A DNA stretch of 64,000 bases from an uncultured Thermomicrobiales bacterium (GTDB lineage Bacteria; Chloroflexota; Chloroflexia; Thermomicrobiales; UBA6265): positions 1 to 64,000 of the forward strand of contig CADCWI010000040.1 of assembly GCA_902806355.1 (NCBI GenBank), written 5' to 3'. The notes under the pieces were generated by a model. The model was not told where the DNA came from. It worked only from the letters and a program-made list of their open reading frames with translations, and searched no databases. The translations under genes were made by a program, and so were the position numbers. This document shows positions 55,844-64,000 of this stretch, piece by piece (position 1 is the first letter of the stretch; each line of letters starts with the position of its first letter).

Positions 55844-57500
55844 GGCGTCGCAGGTGCCTCGCACGAATCGCCACGAGATACGCAAAGGAGCGAAACGCGA
55901 AGAAGAGCAGAATCAACGCACCGACCGTCATGAGGATGACGGGCCACACGAATGGGGCATCCCGCTCAACGACCATGCCGCCGAGCGTAAGCTCGCCCGG
56001 CGAGACGAGCGAGATCGTGATGGTGTGCCGCTCGTCCTCGAGCCCGGTCACGAGCTCGCGCGGCAGGTCGCTGGTAAGCGCGAAGAAGGAAAGATTCCAT
56101 TCGTCGCCAGACTCACCTGCGCCGCCGGGAACCGGTTCGCCATCGACAGTGACCAGGAAATTCCCGACTTCGGGACCGGACCGGATGAACGCGATCACTC
56201 CCGTGCCCTGAAACTCCATCGACGCCGCGGATTGCCCTTGACGCGATGTCTTGAACGTCCTCCCTTCGAGATGCTGGTCCTGCCAATTGCCGGTGAACGA
56301 TATGGAATGAGAATCCATCGGCGCAAAACCGGTGTTGGCGATCATGGCTCGGTCTTTCATCGCCGATGAGGACAGTCGCCTGTAGAGAGGTGTTGCCGAT
56401 CCTTCAGGCAACACGACAGCGTACGAAGCTCCAGGTGATTCCGCCGCTGACAGGAATGACCATTGCACTGTCAGTCCCATCCATGGCCACTCCGACCAGC
56501 TTCGCTCCATTCCCCGGATCACGAACTCGGCTTGTTCTTCCCTGCCGAGCACATCGGACACCGCCCACCCATACGACGTCGCCCAGACCGGACTGCTCTG
56601 ATCCCCATGGTTGAGCATCAGGTCCCGGAACAGGATTGCCCGAGAGAAGTTGAGCCGGGCAGAACTGACGCGACGGTCGTCCGGCGAGTACGCCCCACCG
56701 TCCAGCTGGATTCCTAGCACGTCGAAGAATGCGTCGCCCCCAGCGAGATAGAGGTCATGAAGGAAGGCCAGGTCACCGGAGCCATTCGGGAGATCGGACG
56801 ATACCGCCAGCTCAGGCGTCAGGATCCGCACTTCCGGATTTCCGGCCCGAGCCCCGTTGAACCCTGCCGTCAGCAGGGAGGAAAAGGCCGTCCCGCTCGC
56901 CGCTGTGCCACCCCAGTGTCTGGCAAGGTTCGGGTAATTCCAGATCTGGACGAATGGAATCGATCCGCCATATCGCTTGGTGAACGCTTGGGTGAATGTC
57001 TGGAATGACCTAGGGTCTGCGGGCGGTGCATCGACCGTGTCGAGAGAATCAGGGTCTCGTGCCCACCCGGGAGCACCGCTCACCACGGCGATGATCCCGA
57101 TATCGCGTCGGCGAAGCTGTTCGACGATCCCATCGTACACCGACCAGTTATAACTGCCTTGGCGCGCTTCGATCTCCGACCAGGCGAACGGCTGTCGCAC
57201 ATAGCGGAAGCCACTTTCGCTCAACGCATCGGCGACGGTCTCGAGCTCTGATTCCGGAAAGATGCGGAGATCGACATTGGTCGCCAAATCCTTCCCGGTC
57301 GGTTGCACAACGTACGGTCGCTCGCCCCCTGACTCGACACCACGATGGAGGTAGCCGTCGATCTCCGCTGCTGATGTGGCGAGACCGAGACCGAGGATGA
57401 GCAACAAGACCCCGGTCATCGCCTGCCAGAGGTCGAGATGCTGCCGTCGCCAGTCGGTCACATCGAGCAGCCAGCGCGCGGTCGCACTCGCCGCACGCAT
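55776..57500 (-). CDS. membrane-anchored GH39-like protein lacking both catalytic glutamates
   Basis: A 574-residue protein. A membrane segment (ALTGVLL-like, residues 25-45) anchors it, and a second span (VILMTVGALILLFFAFRS) lies near the end. Residues 75-400 form a GH39-type TIM barrel: GFRYVRQPFAWSEIEARQGS, YNWSVYDGIVEQLRRRDIGI and QIWNYPNLARHWGG. Canonical enzymes have WNEPN there and WVTEFGW later; here the residues are Tyr189 (WNYPN) and Ser309 (WATSYGW), so both catalytic glutamates are lost. Residues 420-530 form a beta-sandwich. It opens the polysaccharide operon and may bind rather than cut glycans. Confidence 0.85.
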   Translation of the reverse strand: MRAASATARWLLDVTDWRRQHLDLWQAMTGVLLLILGLGLATSAAEIDGYLHRGVESGGERPYVVQPTGKDLATNVDLRIFPESELETVADALSESGFRYVRQPFAWSEIEARQGSYNWSVYDGIVEQLRRRDIGIIAVVSGAPGWARDPDSLDTVDAPPADPRSFQTFTQAFTKRYGGSIPFVQIWNYPNLARHWGGTAASGTAFSSLLTAGFNGARAGNPEVRILTPELAVSSDLPNGSGDLAFLHDLYLAGGDAFFDVLGIQLDGGAYSPDDRRVSSARLNFSRAILFRDLMLNHGDQSSPVWATSYGWAVSDVLGREEQAEFVIRGMERSWSEWPWMGLTVQWSFLSAAESPGASYAVVLPEGSATPLYRRLSSSAMKDRAMIANTGFAPMDSHSISFTGNWQDQHLEGRTFKTSRQGQSAASMEFQGTGVIAFIRSGPEVGNFLVTVDGEPVPGGAGESGDEWNLSFFALTSDLPRELVTGLEDERHTITISLVSPGELTLGGMVVERDAPFVWPVILMTVGALILLFFAFRSFAYLVAIRARHLRRHEDDGLAPRLPTMPNWQPSRRA

Positions 57501-58023
57501 GGCGAGACTGTCATCCGCGAGCCATCCGCCAGGATGCGTTAAGTTGCGACTATGTGTAGTTTGGGATGGATCGAGTGGGTATCTTCGAGACACCGGCCTG
57601 GTCGTCTCCCGTATTCCATGAGGATCATATATAGAGTGGACAGCGTTGCCGGTACCAGGTTTCGGACATCGGGTCAGAGCTTTGGGAAGCGCGTCCAGCG
57701 CATCTCCGGGCCACACCGTGAAACCGGTTCACCGGGCAACAGGTCCAACGGCCGCCCGGTGGTGGCACCATCTGGATTGATTCTGGAGCCGCAGCGGACA
57801 CATCCCCTCGTCGGTGAGTGAACGTGTCGGCATCACAGGGGCGACACAGACATTGATCGAATCGAAGGCCGACCTCGTATCCAGCGTAGTATAGGGGACT
57901 TGCGGCGGCATTCGTGGCAGGGCTCCACGAACATTGAGCCGACTCGTGCCCTCGGGTATTCTGCCGTCACTCGATCAGATTCGATCGAGCTGGACGCGCT
58001 TCACCAAGGACGATATCCGACAC
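57501..58023. other. divergent promoter region
   Basis: It separates the minus-strand polysaccharide operon from the plus-strand peptidase. No gene is seen. AT-rich pieces (ATCATATATAGAGTGG near 57625 and GCGTAGTATAGGGG near 57885) are possible promoter parts. The frames here are short and lack ribosome sites. Confidence 0.45.
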
Positions 58024-60120
58024 ATGCCTGCATCAGAATCCGCAAAGCGAACGCTGACCGCGGAAGATCTCTTCACGATCGAGATCGTGAGCGATCCCCA
58101 CGCCGCTCCGGACGGCTCTCGCATCGCATGGGTGCGGACCGTTATGGACAAGGAGAGCGATTCCTATCGGTCCTCCATCATGGTGTCACGCCCTGACGGT
58201 CAGGAGACGATCACGGTGACATCGGGCGCGTATCGTGACACCGCGCCTCGCTGGTCGCCCGATGGCACGATGCTGGTCTTCGAGTCCAACCGGCCGCCAA
58301 TGTACGCTCCCGCGGATACCAAAGTTTCCGACGATACGGCAAACGAGGAGAGATCCTCGAAACGGACTGGGAAAGCGGACGACGACCAGAAGGCGAAGAA
58401 GCCATCGACGCAGATATGGACGATTCGCATCGACGGCGGGGAGGCCACCCAACTCACCCAGCATCCCGCCGGCGCGGGAAGTGCGGCCTGGTCCCCGGAC
58501 GGAACCCATATCGTTTTCGTCGCCTCGGACGAATTGGCTCGGGACGCCAGCGAACAACCGCCGATGCGCAACGGGGATATCGCGGACGAGCGGATCATCA
58601 ATCGCATGCACTTTCGGGCGGATGGGCGAGGTTTCATCGACAAGGTGCCACATCTCTGGTCGATTCGTCTCCAAGATCGCCAGGCGCGCCAGCTCACCTT
58701 CGATGATGCCGGCGCGAGCGATCCCTCCTGGTCGCCCGATGCAACGCGCATCGCCTTCGTCAGCAACCGTGATGCCGAACGACACCGGTACTGGAACCGC
58801 AACGCGATTCACATTCTGGATGTCGACAGTGGTGACATCTCGATCATCACCGCCGAAGATGCGCAGTTCGGTTCGCCCCGCTGGTCTCCGGCCGGCGATC
58901 GCATCGCCTTTACCGGGCACCTCGACGCGGCACGCGGCGGCGCCCTCAACGACCGCATCTGGACCGTGCGAGCTGATGGATCGGACCTGCGCAATCACAC
59001 GGAGGGCTGGGACGTATCCGTGGAGAGCACCGGCATGAGCGACCTTGCGAATGCCAGCGAGGGCGGTCCGGTCTGGCTGGACGACCAGCATATCCTGACC
59101 GTTGTGGCGGTACGCGGAGCAGCCCGTGTCTTCAGTATCCCGCTCGAGGGTGGAACGCCCACTCCCCTGACCACCGGCCCGCACGTAGTCAGCGGGTTCA
59201 CGGTCGCCAGCGATCGCCTCGTGTATGTTCAGGGCTCGATCGATCGCCCGGCCGCGCTCCATTCCTCCGCGCTCGATGGTAGCGATGTGCAGTCTTGGCC
59301 CGATCCCAACCAGGATTTTCTGGATGAGGTGGCGCTCTCCCTGGCGATCGACCTCTCTCTGACATCCCATGACGGGCTCGAGATCCAGGGCTGGCTCCTC
59401 ACCCCGGCAGGATTCTCGGAAGCGGCCGAGGTGAAACATCCCTTGATCGTCCAGATCCACGGTGGCCCGCACTCGATGTACGGCTATGCGATGTTCCATG
59501 AGATGCAGCTCATGGCGGCCCGAGGCTATGCCGTCCTGTTCACGAATCCGAGGGGGTCAGGCGGATACGGTGAAGCGTTCACCGGATCGACCAGAGGCCA
59601 GTGGGGCGAAGCCGACATGCCAGACGTCATCGCGGCGGTGGACCACGTTTCCGCCTTGCCCTGGATCGACACGGACCGGATCGGCATTACCGGCGGGTCG
59701 TACGGCGGGTATATGACCAACTGGATCATCGGACACGACACCAGGTTCAAGGCTGCGGTGACCCAGCGCTGCGTATCGAATTTTCATTCGTTCTTCGGCA
59801 CGAGCGACATCGGCAGCACTTTCGGCGCATTCGAATTCGACGGTGTGCCATGGAAAGATGCCGAGAAGCTGCTGCGGTACTCACCCGTCAGCTATGTCGA
59901 ATCCATCACCACGCCACTCCTGATCCTCCACAGCGAGCAAGATCATCGCTGCCCGATCGAGCAGGCGGAGCAGATGTACACCGCGTTGATGTACCTCGGA
60001 CGTGAGGTAAGGTTCATCCGGTTTCCAGAAGAAGGTCATGAGCTTTCCCGCTCTGGCACTCCGAGCCGTCGCCTCGCTCGCTTGCATCACCTGATCGGCT
60101 GGTTCGAGTCACACCTGTAA
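58024..60120 (+). CDS. S9-family prolyl oligopeptidase/acylaminoacyl peptidase
   Basis: A 698-residue peptidase. Residues 15-430 form a WD-like beta-propeller with repeats such as APRWSPDGTMLVFESNR, SAAWSPDGTHIVFVASD and PSWSPDATRIAFVSNRD. The catalytic alpha/beta-hydrolase domain follows, with Ser559 in GGSYGGYMTNW, Asp640 in SEQDHRCPIEQ and His672 in EEGHELSR. There is no signal peptide, so it works in the cytoplasm on short peptides. The ATG at 58024 with AAGGA upstream is preferred over 57934. The sensor kinase gene follows after 35 bases in the same direction and may share the transcript. Confidence 0.95.
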   Translation: MPASESAKRTLTAEDLFTIEIVSDPHAAPDGSRIAWVRTVMDKESDSYRSSIMVSRPDGQETITVTSGAYRDTAPRWSPDGTMLVFESNRPPMYAPADTKVSDDTANEERSSKRTGKADDDQKAKKPSTQIWTIRIDGGEATQLTQHPAGAGSAAWSPDGTHIVFVASDELARDASEQPPMRNGDIADERIINRMHFRADGRGFIDKVPHLWSIRLQDRQARQLTFDDAGASDPSWSPDATRIAFVSNRDAERHRYWNRNAIHILDVDSGDISIITAEDAQFGSPRWSPAGDRIAFTGHLDAARGGALNDRIWTVRADGSDLRNHTEGWDVSVESTGMSDLANASEGGPVWLDDQHILTVVAVRGAARVFSIPLEGGTPTPLTTGPHVVSGFTVASDRLVYVQGSIDRPAALHSSALDGSDVQSWPDPNQDFLDEVALSLAIDLSLTSHDGLEIQGWLLTPAGFSEAAEVKHPLIVQIHGGPHSMYGYAMFHEMQLMAARGYAVLFTNPRGSGGYGEAFTGSTRGQWGEADMPDVIAAVDHVSALPWIDTDRIGITGGSYGGYMTNWIIGHDTRFKAAVTQRCVSNFHSFFGTSDIGSTFGAFEFDGVPWKDAEKLLRYSPVSYVESITTPLLILHSEQDHRCPIEQAEQMYTALMYLGREVRFIRFPEEGHELSRSGTPSRRLARLHHLIGWFESHL

Positions 60121-60155
60121 CGCGTCCTGAGTATGGTTCGGGAGAGCCCAGCACC

Positions 60156-62147
60156 ATGCCGAGCAATGTCCCGCTGCAGAGCCTCGCTGAACAATTGGAA
60201 TCCAGGGTCTGTTCCGCCTACGATCCGGAGTCGGGCAAGTCCCTCAGTGGCGGGCAACCACTGGTGGATGCGTTCAGCGAGTTCGGGGAGCGGGCCGCGC
60301 AGCAGGGAATCCCACTCGAAGACGTCATGGCGGCCGGTGTCGACACGCTGCAGGCGATATTCGAACGGCTGGGGGGCTCGGTCTCGGATCCCGGAACCAT
60401 GATGGCGGCGGGGGTAGCCCTCTCAGCGGCGGCGCGTTCGCACATCGAGGGCAAGTCCCCGAGCGAGCGCACCGCTCCGGGCGCAGCGGGAGAGCTACCG
60501 ACGCAGGTGGCTCGCCTGGCGGCGCTACACAAGATCAATCGTGCCGCGACCGCGGACCTCAAGCTCTCGGAAACGCTCCAGACGATCGTCAGCGTCGTCG
60601 CCGACACCACCGCGAGCGATGCGTGCAACGTCTTTCTCTATGACGACACGACCGGTCTCCTCGTCCTTCGTGCCGCTGTGGGTCTCAATCCCGCCTCGAT
60701 CAACGCCGTGACGATTCGTCTTGGAAGTGGCATCACCGGGTCTGCCGCGCTCGAAGGGCGATTGATCTCCGCGCCTGACGCGCATCAGCACGAGAACTTC
60801 CTCAGTCACCCCGGTGTCGGCGACGAGATCTACACGTCGCAGGTCGCCGTGCCGATCCTGCTCCAAGGTCAAAACCGGCTCGTTGGCATCCTCAACATCC
60901 ATTCAATCAGTCGTCGCGAGTTCGATCGCGATGATCTCGAGTTCCTGCAAACGGTGGCCGGCGAGCTCGCGATCAGCATCGAAAACGCCCGTCAATACAG
61001 CAGCACGGATGAACGCTTGCGGCAGAAACTGACGGAGCTTGGCACACTGCAACGGGTGTCCAGGATGCTCGCCTCGACGCTCGATCTGCCCGCTGTCCTG
61101 AGACTTATCAGCGAGCAGGCAATCGAGCTCGTCCACGCCGAAGCGGCAGCCATCTTTCGCTTGCCAACGCTGCCCTGGCGCGCGACCAGCGACACCCAGC
61201 CGATCATCGAGTATCGGGCCGGGACCATTCGGGAAATCGTCAATCCTGCTGATCGGGACGATGTGGTCGCGGATGTGATCCGCACCGGAACGCTGCGGCG
61301 ATCGAACCTCGAGTACACGGACGGGACAAGCACCCTGTTCTGCCTTCCCCTGCGGACCGCCCGTGAGACGGTTGGCGCACTCTGCCTGCGGCTGCGATCC
61401 GGTCTCGAGCTCGACGACGACACCGTCGATCTGCTCCAGGCGTTCTCCGATTCTGCCGCGATGGCGATCGAGAACGCGCAGCTCTACCAGGACGCGATGC
61501 ACAGCATCCAAACGCAGTCAGCGCTCGTTCAGGAGATGCACCACCGGGTCCGGAACAATCTCCAGACGGTCGCCGCCCTTCTCTCGCTCCAGTTGAGGAC
61601 GGCCGAGGACGCGCCGTGGGCGACGGAGATTCGCGAGGCGATCTCTCGCATCCAGTCCATCGCCGCCGTTCACGATCTGCTCAGCGATGAGGAGAGACTC
61701 GCTGGCACGACCGTCGATGTGATCGCCCGGATGGTCGCGGAAGATGCCCACAGCACGCTCATCCCCCCGGGGCTCAACGTCCAGTTCGACATTCACGAAA
61801 GTAGCCTGACCGTTCCCTCCCGCCAGGCAACGATCATCTCGTTGCTCATCAACGAGCTCACGGCCAACGCGATCAGTCACGGGTTTCAAGGTCGGGACAC
61901 GGGAACGGTCCGGATCCGAGCCTGGGAAGCATCGGGCATGGCGCATATCGAGGTGTTCAACGATGGCCGAGGGGTGCCGGACGGCTTCGACCCTGCCAGC
62001 AGCAGCGGACTCGGGATGCGGATCACGCAGCGTCTCGTGACATCCGACCTCAAGGGAACGTTCCGGATCGCGTCGGACGATCAGGGAACAAGCGCCCTGA
62101 TCACCTTCCCCCTTGCCGGGTGGGACACGAACGAGATACCCGCTTGA
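60156..62147 (+). CDS. GAF-domain sensor histidine kinase (HisKA_2 type)
   Basis: A 663-residue kinase without membrane segments. Residues 1-110 are helical with no known fold. A first GAF domain spans 125-280 (ASDACNVFLYDDTTGLLVLR, GITGSAALEGR) and a second follows at 300-445. The HisKA_2 phospho-acceptor is in QEMHHRVRNNLQTVAALLSL, and the ATPase has NELTANAISHGFQG and GLGMRITQRLV. It senses a small internal ligand or redox signal. The gene ends one base before the convergent glcF stop. No response regulator is nearby, so the partner is encoded elsewhere. The ATG has GGGAG upstream. Confidence 0.92.
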   Translation: MPSNVPLQSLAEQLESRVCSAYDPESGKSLSGGQPLVDAFSEFGERAAQQGIPLEDVMAAGVDTLQAIFERLGGSVSDPGTMMAAGVALSAAARSHIEGKSPSERTAPGAAGELPTQVARLAALHKINRAATADLKLSETLQTIVSVVADTTASDACNVFLYDDTTGLLVLRAAVGLNPASINAVTIRLGSGITGSAALEGRLISAPDAHQHENFLSHPGVGDEIYTSQVAVPILLQGQNRLVGILNIHSISRREFDRDDLEFLQTVAGELAISIENARQYSSTDERLRQKLTELGTLQRVSRMLASTLDLPAVLRLISEQAIELVHAEAAAIFRLPTLPWRATSDTQPIIEYRAGTIREIVNPADRDDVVADVIRTGTLRRSNLEYTDGTSTLFCLPLRTARETVGALCLRLRSGLELDDDTVDLLQAFSDSAAMAIENAQLYQDAMHSIQTQSALVQEMHHRVRNNLQTVAALLSLQLRTAEDAPWATEIREAISRIQSIAAVHDLLSDEERLAGTTVDVIARMVAEDAHSTLIPPGLNVQFDIHESSLTVPSRQATIISLLINELTANAISHGFQGRDTGTVRIRAWEASGMAHIEVFNDGRGVPDGFDPASSSGLGMRITQRLVTSDLKGTFRIASDDQGTSALITFPLAGWDTNEIPA

Positions 62148-63509
62148 TCAGGGCCGTGTGGCTCCGTCCTGGAAAGCCCACCGACCCTCTTTGGCCTCCG
62201 CCTCCCCGCCATACGCATCGTCGAGAATCTCGACGATGTGCCGGACCGGCAGCGTCGATCCGTTCCGGCGCAACGAGGTCCTGAGCTGCATCGCGCATCC
62301 CGGATTGGCGGTCACCACATTCTCGGCACCGGTTGCAAGCACATGTTTCACCTTGCGGTCACCCAGATCATCCGCCATCTCCTTCCGGATGATGTTGTAG
62401 ATGCCCGCGCTTCCACAGCAGAGTGAGGATTCGTTCATCTCCTCGAGACGCAATCCGGGCACCTGGGCCAGCAGCGCTCGCGGTTGCCGCGTGATTCGCT
62501 GCGCATGTGCCAGATGGCAGGGCTCCTGATACGTCACTGTCGTATCGACCGCGTGCGTTGGCGGAACGAGGTCTCGTTCCCCGAGAAACTCGGTCACATC
62601 GCGGACGCGTTCGCTGAAGCGTGCCGCCCGATCGGCATACACCGGATCGTCCTTGAGCAGGAAGCTATATTCCTTCAACGCCGCTCCGCATCCGGCTGCC
62701 GTGACGATGATGGGTTCGCCGCTCTCCTCGAACGCATCGATGTTCGTCCTTGCCAGCGTCCGTGCCTCCTCCATCATCCCCGCGTGGACGTGGAGCGCCC
62801 CGCAGCACTGCTGTGATGCGGGAGGCTCGACCGCCAGCCCGTTATGCGCCATCACGCGAGCGGCGGAACGGTTGACGTTCGCGAAGACCGTGCTCATCAC
62901 GCAACCGTTGAAGAGGGCCACCCGTCCAACCGGTGATGGCGGGGTCCAACGTTCCTCACCGGAGATCAGTGGAAGCTCCGTAATCGGCGGCAGCATCGCT
63001 TCCAATGTTTCGAGTCGCAGAACGCGCAGCACGCCGGTTCGCCGCAGGAGCACTCCGAGGTGGGAACGCTGGTACACGCGCAACACGTTCACCATGAAGC
63101 GCATCCGTTCGATCCGCGCGAACGGCAGGTCCAGCCCAACCTTGCGGGCGGCCCGCTGCCAGACCGGACGCGGCCGATGCTGCTCCAGCTGGCTCCTCGC
63201 CGCCTCGACCAGCGGACCATAGTGGACACCGGAAGGGCAGACTGCTTCGCAGGCACGACAGTTCAGGCACTGGTACATCTGCTCGTCGAACTCGGGGTCG
63301 AGCAGATCGAGACGACCATCCGCGACCGCCCTCATCATCCACAGCCGCCCACGGGGGGACGACGCTTCTTCTCCCGTAAGGCGGTACGTGGGGCACGTCG
63401 GCAGACACATCCCGCAATGGACGCAGGCCCGGAGCAGATCATCGTCCGGTACGTCGGGTCCGCTATACCCGTGAGGTGCCTCGATCAGTTCGCGCAACGA
63501 TACCGCCAT
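62148..63509 (-). CDS. glcF: glycolate oxidase iron-sulfur subunit
   Basis: A 453-residue GlcF-like protein. Two 4Fe-4S ferredoxin motifs lie at the N-terminus: C29xxC32xxC35xxxC39 in CVHCGMCLPTCP, and CLNCRACEAVCPSG near residues 84-97. Two CCG domains follow (QQCCGALHVHAGMM and CCGSAGIYNIIRK), as in heterodisulfide reductase-like subunits. With GlcD and GlcE it oxidises glycolate to glyoxylate at the membrane and passes electrons to the quinone pool. The ATG has GAGAGAG upstream. It follows the glcE stop by 47 bases, so the order is glcE-glcF on the minus strand. It is convergent with the kinase gene. Confidence 0.93.
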   Translation of the reverse strand: MAVSLRELIEAPHGYSGPDVPDDDLLRACVHCGMCLPTCPTYRLTGEEASSPRGRLWMMRAVADGRLDLLDPEFDEQMYQCLNCRACEAVCPSGVHYGPLVEAARSQLEQHRPRPVWQRAARKVGLDLPFARIERMRFMVNVLRVYQRSHLGVLLRRTGVLRVLRLETLEAMLPPITELPLISGEERWTPPSPVGRVALFNGCVMSTVFANVNRSAARVMAHNGLAVEPPASQQCCGALHVHAGMMEEARTLARTNIDAFEESGEPIIVTAAGCGAALKEYSFLLKDDPVYADRAARFSERVRDVTEFLGERDLVPPTHAVDTTVTYQEPCHLAHAQRITRQPRALLAQVPGLRLEEMNESSLCCGSAGIYNIIRKEMADDLGDRKVKHVLATGAENVVTANPGCAMQLRTSLRRNGSTLPVRHIVEILDDAYGGEAEAKEGRWAFQDGATRP

Positions 63510-63556
63510 GCCGTCTCTCTCACTTCACGCCGCCCACATCCGATGTGCGACATCGC

Positions 63557-64000
63557 CTAGATGAACAGTCGTCCCCGGTTGAGGACGTTCGCCGGATCGA
63601 ATTGCTGCTTGATCGCGACCATCACCGCATGACCCTGTGGACGCGGTCCCCATGGGTCTGTGGCCAGCCTGAGTGACTCGGAGCCAGCTTCGAGAACGCC
63701 GCTCACCCGGTCCGGTAATCCCAGCAACGTCGACAGCGGCCAAACAGTTGTGCCAGCGTTGACGGCACTCGAGCGGATCCTGATCGATCCGAGTCCCGGC
63801 GCGATCGACAGGTCGGTCCGTTCATGATCCTTCCCAATCACTTCCTGGATCGAAGCCACGACCGTCGCGACATCACGGGGTCGTGCGCCGATCACGACCT
63901 GCGTCCCGCCGTCCGGTGGGGTCCACCTGTCGACAAGGTCTTGCCAGAACTCGCGGCTCGCGTCGTCCTCGACAACACTCACGTCACGGTCCAGCAGGGT
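63557..64000 (-). CDS. glcE: glycolate oxidase FAD-binding subunit, C-terminal part (cut by window end)
   Basis: Only the last 147 codons are in the window; the frame stays open to the right edge, so the start is outside. The C-terminus KQQFDPANVLNRGRLFI is typical of GlcE/GlcD-like FAD-linked oxidases (DP...LN.GR), and PSVVEDDASREFWQDLVDRW-like helices and GARPRDVATVVASIQEV fit the cap domain. A GTG at 63982 is internal and should not be read as the start. It is followed by glcF after 47 bases, and both act in the glycolate oxidase complex. GlcE rather than GlcD is chosen from the short end and lack of further conserved blocks. Confidence 0.8.
   Translation of the reverse strand, partial: TLLDRDVSVVEDDASREFWQDLVDRWTPPDGGTQVVIGARPRDVATVVASIQEVIGKDHERTDLSIAPGLGSIRIRSSAVNAGTTVWPLSTLLGLPDRVSGVLEAGSESLRLATDPWGPRPQGHAVMVAIKQQFDPANVLNRGRLFI

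Noticed and set aside
58186..59499. Minus-strand open frame of 437 codons
   Set aside because: Antisense to the propeller part of the S9 peptidase; no motif or ribosome site.

Overview
The window is GC-rich bacterial DNA. I place it in the Chloroflexota, most likely a Thermomicrobia-like lineage. The reasons are the many small Tat-signal secreted proteins, the N-terminal leader beginning with an RFDA motif ahead of Tat signals, abundant beta-lactamase-like serine hydrolases, and NB-ARC/LuxR regulators. This is an inference from protein style; there is no rRNA in the window to confirm it.

Bases 1 to about 49200 are accessory DNA stacked against a tRNA-Asp gene (49182-49255, minus strand). A complete large serine recombinase (47676-49220) reads into the antisense strand of that tRNA. 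A degenerate 60-bp direct repeat of the recombinase-end/tRNA-end junction lies at 17341-17400, so the most recent island may span about 31.8 kb (17341 to 49194). Further left are three broken recombinase C-termini (2840-3334, 5155-5413, 16016-16672), IS5-, IS481- and IS1182-type remnants, and a 134-bp MITE. This pattern suggests repeated integration and decay at one site.

Two replicon-like cassettes lie in the accessory part. The first (5434-8077) has a RecA/RepA-like ATPase that has lost its Walker A motif, a DUF6788-like protein and a protein ending in QVNIAGQQINV. The second (24035-27847) has two small proteins, a CHC2 primase-like protein, a P-loop helicase, a small basic GRGRYY protein and a protein ending in QVNIGEKQINV. 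The shared tail marks an undescribed protein family. The ATPase gene also carries nine copies of a 12-bp motif, mostly paired as palindromes, which resemble iterons.

Between the cassettes are cargo or old chromosomal genes: an AraC regulator with an aldo/keto reductase and cupin; an NTP-binding kinase-like protein; secreted proteins; an orphan solute-binding protein; a divergent redox two-component pair (histidine kinase versus a response-regulator/thioredoxin-reductase fusion); two serine hydrolases with an NB-ARC LuxR regulator; and an AT-richer stretch with an McrC fragment and unknown genes beside the recombinase.

From 49317 to the end the DNA looks like chromosomal core. A tightly overlapping minus-strand operon (57500 to 49317) encodes a membrane-anchored GH39-like protein without catalytic glutamates, two O-antigen-ligase-like proteins, a flippase-like membrane protein, a glycosyltransferase, a 57-residue membrane protein and a MoxR ATPase. 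This is a surface-polysaccharide locus. It is followed by an S9 prolyl oligopeptidase, a GAF/HisKA_2 sensor kinase, and the glycolate oxidase genes glcF and glcE, the latter cut by the window end.
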